In this document: piece after piece, positions 1 through 20,060 of the stretch
How positions within the stretch are numbered: the stretch's first letter is position 1
How the letters are laid out: each line of letters begins with the position of its first letter
From: Scatophagus argus
Lineage: Eukaryota > Chordata > Actinopteri > Scatophagidae
Reading direction: 5' to 3'
NCBI RefSeq assembly: GCF_020382885.2
Contig: NC_058508.1
Span: forward strand, 9,833,917 to 9,897,916
DNA length: 64,000 nt
The notes under the pieces: model-generated
Told to the model about the DNA's origin: nothing
Database searches by the model: none
What the model saw: only the letters and a program-made list of their open reading frames with translations
Translations under genes and position numbers: made by a program

Positions 1-1270
1 TGAAAAGAGAAAGTACCGAACAGCAGATTTAGGACTGACTTACCTGCAATAAATGAGAGCAGAGTTGTTTGTTTTTGAACTTACTTACTTATTATGGTTT
101 CAACACTTTAATAAACTTTTAAGATGCTCTAAGAAGAAAATAGTAAGATCTAAATATAGTATATCCTAAACAATATATCACACATATTGTATGTATATAT
201 ATGTATATATATATATATCACATGTGTTTTTCCACTGCGTAAATACGGTGGAGCAAACAAGTACCATATCTGCACCAGAATTTTAGTGGAGCAGAAATAT
301 AATGTAGTAGGAAATTGAAATACTTAAGTAATAGAGTGCGAGAGTACCTCAAATTTGTACTTAAGTACGGTACTTTAGTAAATGCACTTAGTGGCTTTCC
401 ATCACCAAATATATGATGATGTTTTATTTTCGATACTGTTCCTGTGAGGGAATTCTCCATGCTCTATGGGGTTCTCATGCGTTACATCTCTCACTTTTAC
501 TGAAACTCTCTGACCGTCTGACGCACAAATGTGCCTGATTTACCTTAAACACGCTAATACGGTAAAGCTTGCTGTTGTGACTTTTAAATATCAAGGTCTT
601 ATTGTCGTCAGTTTAACTATACTATAATTCTAGGTGAATGATTTGGTGTGAAAAAAAGTTACGACTGAAATGACACTGAAGCAAAACAGAGCACGGCAAA
701 AACATTTAGCTTGACAATTTTATTTAAGGTTTACGGTAAAGCATGGCAGCCTCCATGCCACTCGTGAGATCAGCTAGCTAGAATGTTCTAGCTCATTCAT
801 ATTTCTCTGCTTATATGGGGGAGTAAAGTTCGTTTGTGCTCCGAAAGACATCCTGCGTTATTTATTTAACACCTTCCTAAAAGACGCCTGAAAAGGTAAG
901 GAATAAACTAATTTGGTTGACGATGTTGATTGTCACTCCTAGGTAATTTGGAATCTGTAGTCGGTGGTGTTAAACTCGGGTTAAGAAGGGCCGCTTTGTC
1001 ATTTTATTCTTCATGATTATAGTGATGTAAACTAATGCACTGCCACACTGCCCTGGCGATAGTCCTAGAGGTAGTGCCTGGGTGGTTGATAGCATCTTTA
1101 ATGAAAGATCAGGTGAATTATTGTTTAGAATTAGTAACTGTCTGTGCTGTTTGCTTCTTGTATTTCGGGTTCAAATCCTCACGTCCTAATTAGTACTACT
1201 GCTTGCCATGTGACATCTCATTATACTGGACTTGCTGATATTCCTCATTTTCTCTTCAGCTGTGAACATT
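1..1270. other. Upstream region of hspbp1
   Basis: No coding exon is recognised here. An AT-rich microsatellite lies near 187-217. A GT donor-like site at 896-897 (AAAAG|GTAAGG) could end a non-coding first exon of hspbp1, because the first coding exon is preceded by an acceptor (TCTCTTCAG) about 12 bases before the ATG. The promoter itself cannot be pinned from sequence alone. Confidence 0.45.
187..217. repeat. AT-rich microsatellite (TA/TG)n
   Basis: Short run of alternating TA with TG interruptions, seen directly. Ordinary simple repeat. Confidence 0.8.
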
Positions 1271-3886
1271 ATGGCAGATAACAGCCAGAACAGAAGATAT
1301 CCCCAGAACCTCCAGGGGGTCCTGCAGCTGGCAGTGGAGGCTGGATCAGCCGCAGAGGGACCTGCCCCCATTGAACCCATGTCAGAGGAGGTAAATGCCT
1401 GTCAAGTATAAATTTCAGATCTGAGAATGCTTTGGGCAGATACCCTTACACACACTTGGATCCAGTTTTTGGACTTCAGCTCAGATAGTCCCCCCAAGAC
1501 CTAGGAGCACTCTGACAAGGAGACATGGTGTTTATTTATTAGACTGTAATGTCTGCAGAATGTGTTGTGTCCTGGTACTTTTTTGGCCAATATGAATGTG
1601 TGTGCTCACGCTTGTGCATTTGAGACTATGTTTTAAAAGGATAGTGTTTGATCTCATCCTTTTTAGGTTGAGCAAAAGTTTTTTGTGTGAACCCGTGAAG
1701 ATCTCTATCTTCTGTCAAAGGTAACTGAGAAACACTCTTGTACTCTCTCTTTCTTACAGAGGAAAATGTGGTTGAGAGAAGCTCTTGCTGAAATCACCAA
1801 AGGCCAGATGGATGAAGTGGAGCAGATGAAGCAGTGCTTGGCTATCTTGCGTCAAGAGGGAATAAGCCACAGGGAGCGGGAAGGAGATGAGGATAGGGAT
1901 GAAGAGGATGAAGATGAGCGCGAGTCAGCCTTTGAGATTCTGTCAGAGTTGTGTGAGAACCTGGACAATGCTAGAGGTTTGTACTGGATGGCACGAACAT
2001 TTTCCAAGCACATTATAAATTGGATGTTCACCTGGACCTGCAGCCACTTAGAGATTGAGGTGATGCATCTAGACACTGGTTGTTGACTTTATCCTGACTC
2101 CTCTGCTTCACAGATCTAATGATTCTTGGTGGACTGGAACTGTGTGTCTCCCAGTACCTGTGTCATACTCAGAGTGGACTGAGGTGGCGTGCTGCTGAGC
2201 TTATCGCTTCCTGTGCACAGAACATGCCACAGGTGCAGGTCCACTTGCTTAGCATTGGTGCACTGCCAAAGCTGCTGCAGCTGACAGACTCGGACACCCA
2301 CCCCACCGTGAGAGTCAAAGCCCTTTATGCTGTGTCGTGTGAGTGTCTAACACAGTGCTGCAAAAATTAAATAATAAAATGCTTTATGCTAAATACTGTC
2401 TGTTACTTATGATGTGAAGCAGATTTTTATTCAGTAATGCTAATTTCAAGACGTCACCGAAAGAGTGTTGAGCATTTAGACTGGATTGTAATGCTGTCTG
2501 TATCCATACTGCTTGATGTTTGGTAAACAGTATACCACAGAACCAAATTATGTTTGTATCCTGCTCTGACTGTAGGCCTGGTTCGAGAGCAGGAGGCAGG
2601 ACTTCAAGCTTTCTTGGCCCACGATGGCTTCTCAGTGCTGATGCGAGGCATGCAGTCAGAGAACGAGAAGCTCAAGACCAAATCGGCTTTCCTTCTGCTC
2701 AACCTGCTGACGTCTCATCCCGAACAGAAAAGTATGAAGGAGAGCGTTATTTTTATCACTTATTTAAATAGTATTGTCAAAAAGCTGAATTACAGTTGCA
2801 ACTTTTATCTTCTGCCATTTTAGTCAGGAAATGACCTCCATGTATTTTGGTGGGGGAGGACATGGTTAGCCACTTTACAGCATTAAATTATAGAATATTA
2901 TCAGCTTGTTCTGTCAGTAAAATGATATGGTAATGGAATAGTAAAGCTCTCACACAATACTGTTTTTTTTTTCTTTTTGTGCACTCAGGTGGTTTTCTCC
3001 AACCTCTAATCCTCTTGGGTTAAAATATTATCTATGTACATATATTTAAAAATAAAATCTCTTAGCAAATTCACATCATTACTGCAGCCTAATCATCTTA
3101 GAGTGACTTAGAGTGACTGATGTTCATCCTCTCAGTCAACTTTTGCTTTATTACTGAGTGTAGAGTCTCTTCGTCCTTGAACTGATTTTGTGGCGTTCAT
3201 TCATTTTTGGTTTGTTATGTCTGCCTGTTTCCTCCTTCCTGCAGATACAGTTGTCTCCATGGGTATGGTACAGCAGCTGGTATCTGTTCTCCGCACACCA
3301 CACTCACCTTTCCATGAACATGTGCTTGGCGCCCTTTGCTGGTAAGAAACACTCTAGCTTGCAGTCTTTAACGCTCACAAGTTAACATTAATTCATTGTT
3401 CACATTAGTAAATTTACCATTGTGTATTTCTGATATCTGTCTAGTCTGGTGGAAGACTGCCCACAGGGTCTCAAAGACTGCAGGAATCCTGTCCTGGGTC
3501 TGGAGGAGTTTCTCAGCCAGCGATCCAGAGAGCTCCAAGGAAAAGAAGAGAGTCAGGTAATACATGTGACTTTGAGCCTGATTATAAAATATGGTAAAAC
3601 TGGGTTTAAGTATTAATTAGCATAAGTACAAAATCTAAAATTGAGTGGAAGCGATATGGTATGTTCACTACTACAGCATGATGAAATCAATTGCAGTTGA
3701 AGCACTTTATACAGTAGTATGTACATGCATTAGAAATTCAAGACCAATGAAGATGTCGGTTTGAAAATCTGACTGACTTTAAGGTCCCATCCTTGTTTTC
3801 AACAGGAAGAACTGGACTTCTGTGAGCGTTTGAGGGTGATGTGTTTCTGCAGGCAGCAGTCCGATGACAATGGAATGGATCGCTGA
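1271..3886 (+). CDS. hspbp1: Hsp70-binding protein 1 (HSPBP1/Fes1 type nucleotide-exchange factor)
   Basis: Seven coding exons join in frame: 1271-1390, 1760-1976, 2114-2338, 2576-2731, 3245-3341, 3445-3556 and 3806-3886, giving 335 residues. Every junction has AG/GT ends. The protein starts MADNSQNRRYPQNLQGVLQ, the conserved N-terminal block of HSPBP1 that binds Hsp70. An acidic linker with EDRDEEDEDE (near residue 100) follows, then armadillo-like helical repeats, for example LRWRAAELIASCAQNMPQV and HPTVRVKALYAVSCLVRE, which clasp the Hsp70 ATPase lobe and speed ADP release in the cytosol. The human protein is slightly longer because of a glycine-rich N-terminal stretch that is missing here. 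The ATG is chosen by homology and because a splice acceptor lies about 12 bases upstream. It converges with tmem86b, its neighbour in human 19q13.42 as well. Identity is known by family resemblance; I am very sure. Confidence 0.95.
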
Positions 3887-4774
3887 AGTCTTATTTACAC
3901 AAATTGTTTTGGTATCAGTGTGCAAAGATGGAACGGAACATTCATGATCTGCTTCATGGATGTTAAGCAATGTTTTTGTCTGTTACTACAGATGCTGTCC
4001 CTATTTTGCATGTATTCCAAGAGCTGGATTTTACTGTGTAAATAACTCTATTGTATTTAAGTACTTCTTCAGTGTTTTCAATTCTTCATGTTTTAAATAT
4101 AAAGCCAAATAACAATCAATCACATATATGTTATATATTTCTTCTTTTAATATTTTTCTTTTCATTCTTTAGTCACATGTTTCACTATTAATGGTTGTGG
4201 TGTTAGGTCTCTGAATTAAAGTATTTTCATTTTAGTTGCTTGTCTTAAAACATGACTCAAAATTATAGACATCATTGTATATTTTTTGCACTATATTTTT
4301 TATTGTTAACACAACAAATGGGCATTGATAACTATTTACATACATATAGTGGCTAAGTCACATGTGGAAAACAGTTGACACCATAAGCACCACCCATGCA
4401 TAAACATGGTTGTCACTGATGTCACTGACTTTGACACAAATTACAGAATACAGCTATTATTCTAAACTGGTATTTATTGAGTTTCTTTCAATTTTGTTTG
4501 AAACTGTTATAATTATCAGTATGATCAGTTAAATATCAAAGACAACATTGGAAACGCATCATAAGATATCTTGAGTTTCAAGTTGCTCTTTTGAACTCGA
4601 GTCAGTAGTTGTCTAGGGACGAGCGGTTTATCCCTCTCCTCTCCTCCTCATATTAAAGGTTCATATTAAAACTCAAGAACTACGAAAAGTATTTATAGGC
4701 AGTGTCGAATTTTACCATGTTGAAGGAGGATACTTCAGGTAGTTCAGACTTGAGGGAAGCCACAGGAATGCTGT
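3887..4774. other. Convergent 3' ends of hspbp1 (+) and tmem86b (-)
   Basis: AT-rich non-coding sequence between two stop codons that face each other. Possible plus-strand poly(A) signals are a variant near 4095 (ATATAAA) and ATTAAA at 4215-4220. A minus-strand AATAAA (TTTATT on plus) lies at 4308-4313. No other gene is seen. Confidence 0.5.
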
Positions 4775-6011
4775 TTAGGACCTCTTCCATTTTGCAAAGT
4801 CATCCTTATTATCCACTGCTTTCACATCGCCCACAGCTATTAGTAGCTGTGCCAAATAATATGTCACCATGACAATAATGTTACCATACTTCATTGGTGC
4901 TGTAACCTTGAAAACCTGCATAGCCAGTGACATGTCAGACACTATAAACGACAGACCTCCTAACAGCGTTAGCATGTTGCGGGTCCTGATGGCTAATGTC
5001 CCCATTAGTGAAATTAAGACAATGTAGATTCCCACACCTGGAATTAGAAGATCTGAGTTTGGCTCCTTCTTCAAGAACGGATATAGGTAGATGTAAAAAC
5101 CTCCTCCCAGCATGAACAGGATCAGATACAGAAAACGAATTGCAGAGGAAGAGGGATATGCTGCATAACGACTGGAGAGGAAGGTGATTGAGTACAGCAG
5201 ATGAGCTACAGCAAAGGCGCCCATTCCTGAAAGAGATATATGAAAAAAGAACAAGAAATTAATGAGTAATTAATAAGTAATAAAAGGAAGAAAAGTAGAG
5301 AAATTAATGCAGTTTCTGCAGCTTTAATTTAGATGGCCATATTCAAAATTGGTGTTAATATTTCTTTTCATAATTCTATTTTATTACTAGATATGCAATG
5401 CACATGTGTTACTATTACTATCCAGTCTGCAGCATTCATTTCACAGTTGACTGAAAAATGCCCAACCAGCTGCGTAATTTGTATCTTGAAAATTCCCCAA
5501 TTTGTGCTTCACTCCTACAAACAAGGCACTTACCTTGCACAAAAAGTTCAGGCCATACCAGGCAGCAGTCACCTATGGCAGAGAAAACCAATCCTCCAGC
5601 CACACCCAGAACACTGTGACCTCCATTCCAGCTCAGCACTACTGCAGCCAATAGGAGTGTTGGTGCTGATTTGACACCTGCGGACGTGATGGATGCAGGC
5701 AAGTCAGGAGTCCACAGGTAGAAATACACTGCTGTGGACAAAAAGAACGGCAAGAGAGAAAAAAAGAGAGCACAGGACTGATAGAGAGGGAGGAATGGAA
5801 GGAGACGGGAGACACGTCACAAATGAAAAGATTATTTTAGACAGTTTTTTCTATTCCATAGGAAAAAAGTTGTAAAATAACACAAACTGCTATTGATCAC
5901 AGTTACTGTACTGATTAATTTTGAATGTAAATAACAGTAAATGTTTTTTTGCTAGGCTACCATGTTTCTCCTCTGCCGTTTGTCATAGGCATCTGTCTCA
6001 AGGATGTCCAT
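4775..6011 (-). CDS. tmem86b: Lysoplasmalogenase TMEM86B (YhhN family membrane enzyme)
   Basis: Three coding exons on the minus strand: 5961-6011, 5534-5777 and 4775-5226, giving 248 residues. The first exon encodes MDILETDAYDKRQRRNM and is spliced in phase 0 to SCALFFSLLPFFLSTAVY. The protein is almost entirely hydrophobic membrane segments (about eight predicted), with the YhhN-family landmarks GGHSVLGVAGGLVFSAIGDCCLVWPE in the second exon, FSAIGD being the conserved acid-containing segment, and FIVSDMSLAMQVF plus YYLAQLLIAVGD in the third. Enzymes of this family hydrolyse the vinyl-ether bond of lysoplasmalogens to an aldehyde and a glycerophospho-base in the ER membrane. I chose TMEM86B over TMEM86A because it sits beside hspbp1, as in human. 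The open frame runs past the exon 2 start without an ATG, so the start must be in the upstream exon. Confidence 0.9.
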
Positions 6012-7312
6012 GGTCTCAGAGTCAGCACTAACGTGGGCTCCAGCAGGTGTCTCAGTGTCTCAGTTGGATGAACTGGTCCTCCTAGACAGCTTCTGTTTTC
6101 TTCAGTCTTTGCAGTTCTGCTTTTTTATGCCTTCCCTCCCATATAATCCTCAAATGTTCTCTTCTTGTTCACTTGTCCTGTCCTGTCCTCCCTGTGTCAA
6201 ACCTCTGCCGTCTCTTTCAGTCTGTTGGTATTTCACGTCAATGTACTTTGGACCGATTTGCCGTCTGATTGCACTCTGATAATCAATGTTCTCCCTGTTT
6301 TGAGTTTTCATGGACTAACAGCTGACCTTAAACCTCTTCAGCTGGAATATATCAGTGACATCAACACACAAGGGGCAAAGTTGAACTAGTAAACTCATAT
6401 GTGACAAAGGTTGTTTTCTCATTTTACATATGAACGTCTGATGCTGGTTCTTAAAAGGGACTTCTTTTGGGCAAATCCTAATGAATCATATTTCTAAACT
6501 TTGTAGGTGATGCAAAATTAACTATTATTCTCTACAACAACTATAACAAAGCTGAAATAGCCCTGATGGAGTCAGTATTGTATACTGAGGCTGGCAAAAC
6601 CAACCACATAACACAATCCGATTTTTAAAACTGCCAAAGCAAAGACTCTTTTCCTGTTAAGCTTTCTTTGCCTACAAATATGTAACATGTGATATATAGC
6701 ACCTTTGGGGATTGTGGTCAACAGATGAGAAAAATGGATTTCACATTGCACTGTTTGTGTTCACTAGGTGGCCACACTGCTTCAAGACAAGGGCCTCACC
6801 ACTTCATATTGAAACAAAAGAACAAAGCAGAATGTTTGATTTAAAATGAAAAGAAAAACATAATTTAATTGTGTATAAAGGAAATGTGAACATGATGATT
6901 ACGTGTAGCGCAAGAATCAAGATGTCTCATCCGTCATACAGAGTTTAACTGTTCCAGAGAGTGTGAATGCTAAATGGATAGAGGAGTAGACCAGTCTGTG
7001 ATAATTCCACACATCTATGAACTAACAATGATTAACTATGGCCTCTCAGAGTCAAACTTTGCACTATGCTTGCCCACAGTTCTTTGTGTTGTGAGACGGT
7101 TGCTGTACTTCACGTTGGGAGACACTCAGATCTGGAGGGGTGTGGGATTATCTGGTGAGTAGAGCAATAAATGACAAGTGTTACACTGATCAAAAAGAGA
7201 TCGAGGGTAATCTGATAGGAAGTCAAAGTCAAAAGGAGTCAAAAGCAGACATGTACGTACTTAAGTTTGTGTGTCCTGTTGCAGGTGAATATTTGCTTTC
7301 TCAGCACAGCAC
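6012..7312. promoter_or_regulatory. Head-to-head interval between tmem86b and aspdh
   Basis: The 1.3 kb between two divergent start codons must hold both promoters unless upstream non-coding exons extend further. I see no CpG-rich core, clear TATA box or repeat. An acceptor-like GTTGCAG lies at 7278-7284, about 30 bases before the aspdh ATG, so a non-coding aspdh exon upstream is possible. Confidence 0.35.
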
Positions 7313-9968
<2,656 letters not shown>

Positions 9969-10745
9969 AGCAGACAAGAACTCTACAAGGTTAACTACAA
10001 TGCAGCATCAAACTGATCCACTTCCAGGATGGCTTCTAGTGGATAAGTTGTGTGAATGGTAACATTGGATCAGTATGTCACTGAAAACTTAGAAACCTTC
10101 AGACCTTGGATATTTGAGCGCCAATAAACTGCATGCATACACAGAAAGAAGAGCCAGTTATCATTTGTAAAACACTAACAGGTATATACTTTTTATTCTT
10201 TATTATAAGTTCATCTGGTGCAAGATTGTAACAAATGATAAAACTCTTATAGGGAGTGTGAGTGCACACCTGGAAAAACTATTTCCTTCTTCTATAACAG
10301 ACAAGCAGTCAAAACGTACCACAATTCCTTTTCCAGGCCTTTCTCTTAAGTCCACCTAAAAACACGGTTGCCATCTCAATTCTTGTTCTCTGCCATCTCT
10401 CTCATCTCTGTTCCTTGCACAAATAAATACTTGCCAAAACAGGGAAACCCAGAAACAACCACTTCCACACAAGCACACACACAAACAGAAAAAAGGACTG
10501 TGAGATTTTTCATGGCAATCAGCACTGAAAGGCTGTGAAACAGTAAGGCGCAGACAGAAAATGAAAACACACGTGCAACACGGCAGTCAAAATGAGCATC
10601 AGCTTTTTGTTTGCTGACACTATTTGTCATTGTGTATGTGTGTGTATGTTCTACATTTAATGTCCATCCTGGGATAGTTTGTGATAAACAAGGCATTTGA
10701 AAGAAAAGAGAAAGAAGATGTCACAAGGTGGACAGTTGGGACACT
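9969..10745. other. aspdh 3' UTR (+) and distal gys1 3' UTR (-)
   Basis: Non-coding. The plus strand has AATAAA at 10123-10128, which suits aspdh. On the minus strand AATAAA motifs (TTTATT on plus) at 10192-10197 and 10199-10204 would suit the end of a long gys1 3' UTR reaching back from the stop codon at 11900. No gene is seen. Confidence 0.5.
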
Positions 10746-11276
10746 TTTAAAAGGGACAGTTCACCCCAAACTCATTCTTCCTCTTATCTGTAGTTTATCC
10801 ATCTAGATTATTCTGGTGTGAGTTGCCAGGTTTTGAAGATAGAGGCTGTAGAAATGTCTATTGAACAGAATGGAACTAGAATGAATGGAATAAAGATACT
10901 AATGTTTGTGAGAGCAAAGAAAGATAAAAACAATGATGGCGTCCTCCTCAGCTCAGCTGTAATGCTAGCTCGCTTCATTAGTTGGGATGTAGTTTGGTAG
11001 AAAACATTCCTTCATGAAACTGCAACAAGGACTATGGATTATCTTGAGTAACCAGGTTATAAGGTTATAATTTCTTGAAAGAAGCATTTGTGAGTTTTTC
11101 AACTCAGACAAACAAAGTGCCCTTTTGCAACATTACATTTGAAGCAGGCAGACATCTCTACAGCTGATACGTCCGAAACTCTGCATCTCACATCAAAGCA
11201 ATTCAGGTGGGTAAATAGTAATACAGATAACTGGAAAACAAGTATTTCTGATTTTGGGGTGAACCAACCTTTCAAG
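10746..11276. mobile_element. Non-autonomous DNA transposon (MITE) with terminal inverted repeats
   Basis: The left end reads AAAAGGGACAGTTCACCCCA and the right end, reverse-complemented, reads TTGAAAGGTTGGTTCACCCC, so the termini are imperfect inverted repeats sharing GTTCACCCCAAA. The interior (GTTTATCCATCTAGATTATT, then TGGTGTGAGTTGCCAGG, later ATGGAACTAGAATGAATGG) resembles a repeat I know as abundant in teleosts. It has no open frame of note. It sits in what would be the gys1 3' UTR. Family not assigned; exact ends are good to about 5 bases. Confidence 0.7.
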
Positions 11277-11899
11277 TTGAATACAAGTAAAAATAACTGA
11301 AGCTCTTTGTGGATCCTCACAGCAACTGACACTCTCTTTACATAGGCTTTTTTTTTTTTAACCAGGACAACAGCTGATCCTGCTTTGAGTGTGTAAAGAT
11401 GACAAGCGGGTAAAAAGAAGGGTTATGTTTTCCCTGCTCTGAAACAACTTTGTGGGTTTTTATCAAGTATAAAAACCCTTCCAGAGACTCCTGAATCCTG
11501 TTATTTTTTCAGTGCTTCAGGCCTATGTTATCCAGTGTTAGTACACTACAAAATCCAGCAATCCTGATTTGATTTCCATGTTTAGCGGTTGTTTAGCCCT
11601 TTCTAACTGCTGCATTTTACTTCACGAAGAAAACCACTGGTTGTACTGCTGGTGTGACTGAAACAATAACAAAACAACTGAGAGATATATTTAAAAATTC
11701 TGAGGTACACACAAGCTTGGAAGACACTGACAGTGTTGCAACTTTTCACAACAAGCCGATATTAAATTTATCAATAACATTCACACAACTACATCATTTA
11801 TAAAGTTTCTGAGTGACCGGATGACTTTAACGATTGCCACAGATAAAAGTTTCCCTACTGAGGTTTAGCATGTACTGTGTGTGTGTATGTGCACTTGTC

Positions 11900-17472
<5,573 letters not shown>

Positions 17473-17539
17473 GCTGCATAGACAGAGAACACACTCACCT
17501 TAGACAGGAGTATCTTACAGCTGTGTGTAAGTGCATGGT

Positions 17540-17800
17540 TCAGAATCAGAATCAGAATCAGAATTCCTTTATTTATCCCTGAAGGGAAATTCTTATTCTT
17601 ACAGACATTGCACATGCAGTATTCCCGACCAAGAAAGGTGAAAAGTGAAGAGTATAAAAATAGGATTAAAATAAAAATAGGATAAACAAAAACTAAAATC
17701 TCAAAGTACAGGTATTTACAATGTGTTCAATTTTTTTTAAGAAAATGTAAAAATACAGGTATGTACATGTGAAAAAAACCAATATATACATTGTATACAT
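17540..17800 (-). repeat. 3' tail of a non-LTR retroelement (LINE/SINE-type) with (ATTCTG)n terminus
   Basis: On the minus strand the sequence runs through A- and T-rich text into GAATTTCCCTTCAGGGATAA, then AATAAAGGAATTCTGATTCT and about four ATTCTG units. A small hairpin (TCCC..GGGA) followed by AATAAA and a short tandem repeat is the usual 3' end of fish LINEs and of SINEs that borrow their tails. No reverse transcriptase is visible, so this is a 5'-truncated copy. It lies in the gys1 5' intron; the upper boundary is uncertain. Confidence 0.6.
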
Positions 17801-18444
17801 TGTTGCCGCTTATTAGACTTATTTACTAAATGTCTTTTGATCATTGAGAAATTCACAGTTAGAAACAAGGCTTTCATGCAAAACTTGTCCTTTGTTTTTA
17901 TTTATTTCTCAATAAATCCGATCAAGAAACATCAACCTTGGGATTTTTTTGTTTTTTTGTGTTTTTATTGGGACACATTAAACCAATTGTCTGTGATGAC
18001 AAATGCAGAAAGACAAATTTTTCTTTGTCTTTCTCTCTTTTTTCTTTTCTTTGTCTTTCCAGAGATTTCCTAAGACTTCCCTTCACTGGAAGTAAGGGGT
18101 CCAGCCCAGTTTCTTTGAATAACAGCGTTAAGTAGGCGTCAAAATGACACATCAACGCTACTTTCTCTTGACCAACATTTACACCCACAAACTGCAAGAA
18201 ACCAACTGTGCATGTCATCAATGAACCACACCTGCCATTTCATAACACTATTACATCATAATATTGTGATGTAAACACGAGATTTCTCAATTCTTTTACA
18301 AACCTCGTTCTTTTCTATGTCTTGCACTTTGCACTGTCTTGTCCAGTGCCCACCTGTTTAACTGTCTGACAACAAAGAGAGTCTAAGTGTCCCTGGTTGG
18401 ACACAAAAGTCAACGTCAAGCATTTTTCTGGTAACTGAAGTTAA

Positions 18445-18523
18445 CCTTTAGCTCTTCTTATAGGAAACACTGGTCACACTTGGTATATGTATGATGAGCA
18501 TTTGCTATAAGAAGAGCCAAAAG
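18445..18523. repeat. Imperfect inverted repeat (hairpin) in the gys1 5' intron
   Basis: Arms 18445-18467 and 18501-18523 pair at about 20 of 23 positions around a 33-base loop; the core arm is GCTCTTCTTATAG. It could be a MITE remnant or a foldback transcript. No known family recognised. Confidence 0.55.
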
Positions 18524-19699
18524 TGCTTTCTTCATGCATACCACTAAATACATGTCTATTTGTATCCAAAAAATCCAAGTTTGCTCAGTGAAATTTTAAC
18601 TCCCCTAATTCCTGCCAATGCAGCATAAAAAGTTTAATTATTGTCTTCAATTACAGTTAAGACAGTCAAAAAGCACAATTAAGGGGGCAGTGAATTTCCT
18701 CAGACTCACAGGAAGATACACTGAAAATCCAACTGAAAATCACTCTGGGTGGGGGGCTGAGTGGTGTGAGAGAGGAAGCAGAGGTGAAGGAAGGCACACA
18801 TAAGGACTCAAGCCTAAACTTGAGTTTCATTCAGAGCATTGCACTTGTTGATATCATATGACATGTTGTAATGGTGTGAAGTTGAGACATGAAAAAATGA
18901 ATAAATAACCCTGTGATGAATCAATAGATTATACAGAAATGAAGAGGAAGTGCTCTGTCACAACAATCCTGTCTACAAATTAATTAATTTTTTTACACTA
19001 CTCATGAGAAAATCAGCCTGTGTGTATTCTGACACTGATCTGAAAGTCCTAATTGATTGCAGTGGAGAAAAGGTACACACAAAATATGAGTTTTATGACT
19101 TAAGAGATGAAGACCCAAATAAACTAGAGCACCAACCTGAATATAAAGTGCTGCAGACACCCTCTCAAAACTCCATCCTTATATAGAGTAAAAACTGGCT
19201 GTGATTCCCTCACCTGTCTGGGACACCACTCGTGGATGGCTTATAGTGGACTCACATGAAAACACAATTACCATAGCCATCATCACGCCCTTGTCCATGC
19301 CATTCATTTTTATTTATTTATTTTTTGTAGAATATTTTGATTTGTTCAGAGCAGCAGGCCTAGCTCCAGCAAAGACACCCCCCCTACCCACTTGTCCCAA
19401 ATCAGACTATGGAGGACATACCGCACGCCCACCTTGGACAGCGGCTGCTCCTCCAAAGACTACAGGGGACAACAGCAACATAAAACCGTTAGCAGACCTC
19501 CCGGCTTCGTGAGCACGCAGCTGTTTGTATCGTCTGTATTTTCATGAGTTGAGGAGCGAACGTGACATTCTGCAGGCACCTACCGCAACCCAGCTGCGGA
19601 AACGCGCAAAGGACACGGCGTCCTGATGCGCGCCTGCGCTCATTCAGGAAGTATTTAACTACTGTTATTGAGGGAAATAAAAGACAGATGTCTACTCAC

Positions 19700-20060
19700 C
19701 CTTCGGTGTTGTCCTAACTTTACGAAGATGAGCTACACATTGGCAGCTGTCGCAGTCAATCCAAAAAAAGGAAAGCAGCGGAGAGTGAGGAAAAGGGGGC
19801 GGCGGCTTTAGTTAAATGCCAGCGATTCACATTGGTTTGGTGCGTTCGCTGTCATATAGATGGATGCAGGAAGAAGGTTGGGTTGGTGAATGGAGAAGGG
19901 TCCCTGCTGTCACATTATTCATGAGCTTTACTCCCATTGGCCTTAGTCTCCTCTTTGTCTCCGCCTTTGTAGACAACGTGACGGGAACAGGGCGTTTTCC
20001 TCAACTGAAGGACGCAATTGGCTGAGGAGAGGTTAAAAGGAGATGCAGTGGTTGGTGAAT
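19700..20060 (-). promoter_or_regulatory. gys1: Non-coding first exon and promoter region of gys1
   Basis: The donor at 19699 on the minus strand would end a 5' UTR exon beginning at an unknown point above 19700. The surroundings (19500-20040) are richer in GC and CpG than neighbouring sequence and contain ATTGG/CCAAT-type boxes (for example near 19830, 19937 and 20010). This is inference from splice signals and composition; no transcript evidence is available here. Confidence 0.45.

Larger units (their letters stand above)
17473..19699 (-). other. gys1 5' UTR intron
   Basis: Non-coding stretch bounded by an acceptor (CTGTCTATGCAG) one base before the gys1 ATG and a strong donor (GAAGG|GTGAGTAG) at 19699. 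It holds the retroelement tail at 17540-17800, a pyrimidine-rich stretch near 18015-18060 and the hairpin at 18445-18523. No second gene is seen. Confidence 0.6.

Noticed and set aside
5436-5753. tmem86b exon 2 frame beginning at position 5753
   Set aside because: The codon there is TTG, not ATG. The frame continues upstream to an acceptor at 5778-5779 and joins in phase to the exon with MDILETDAYD.
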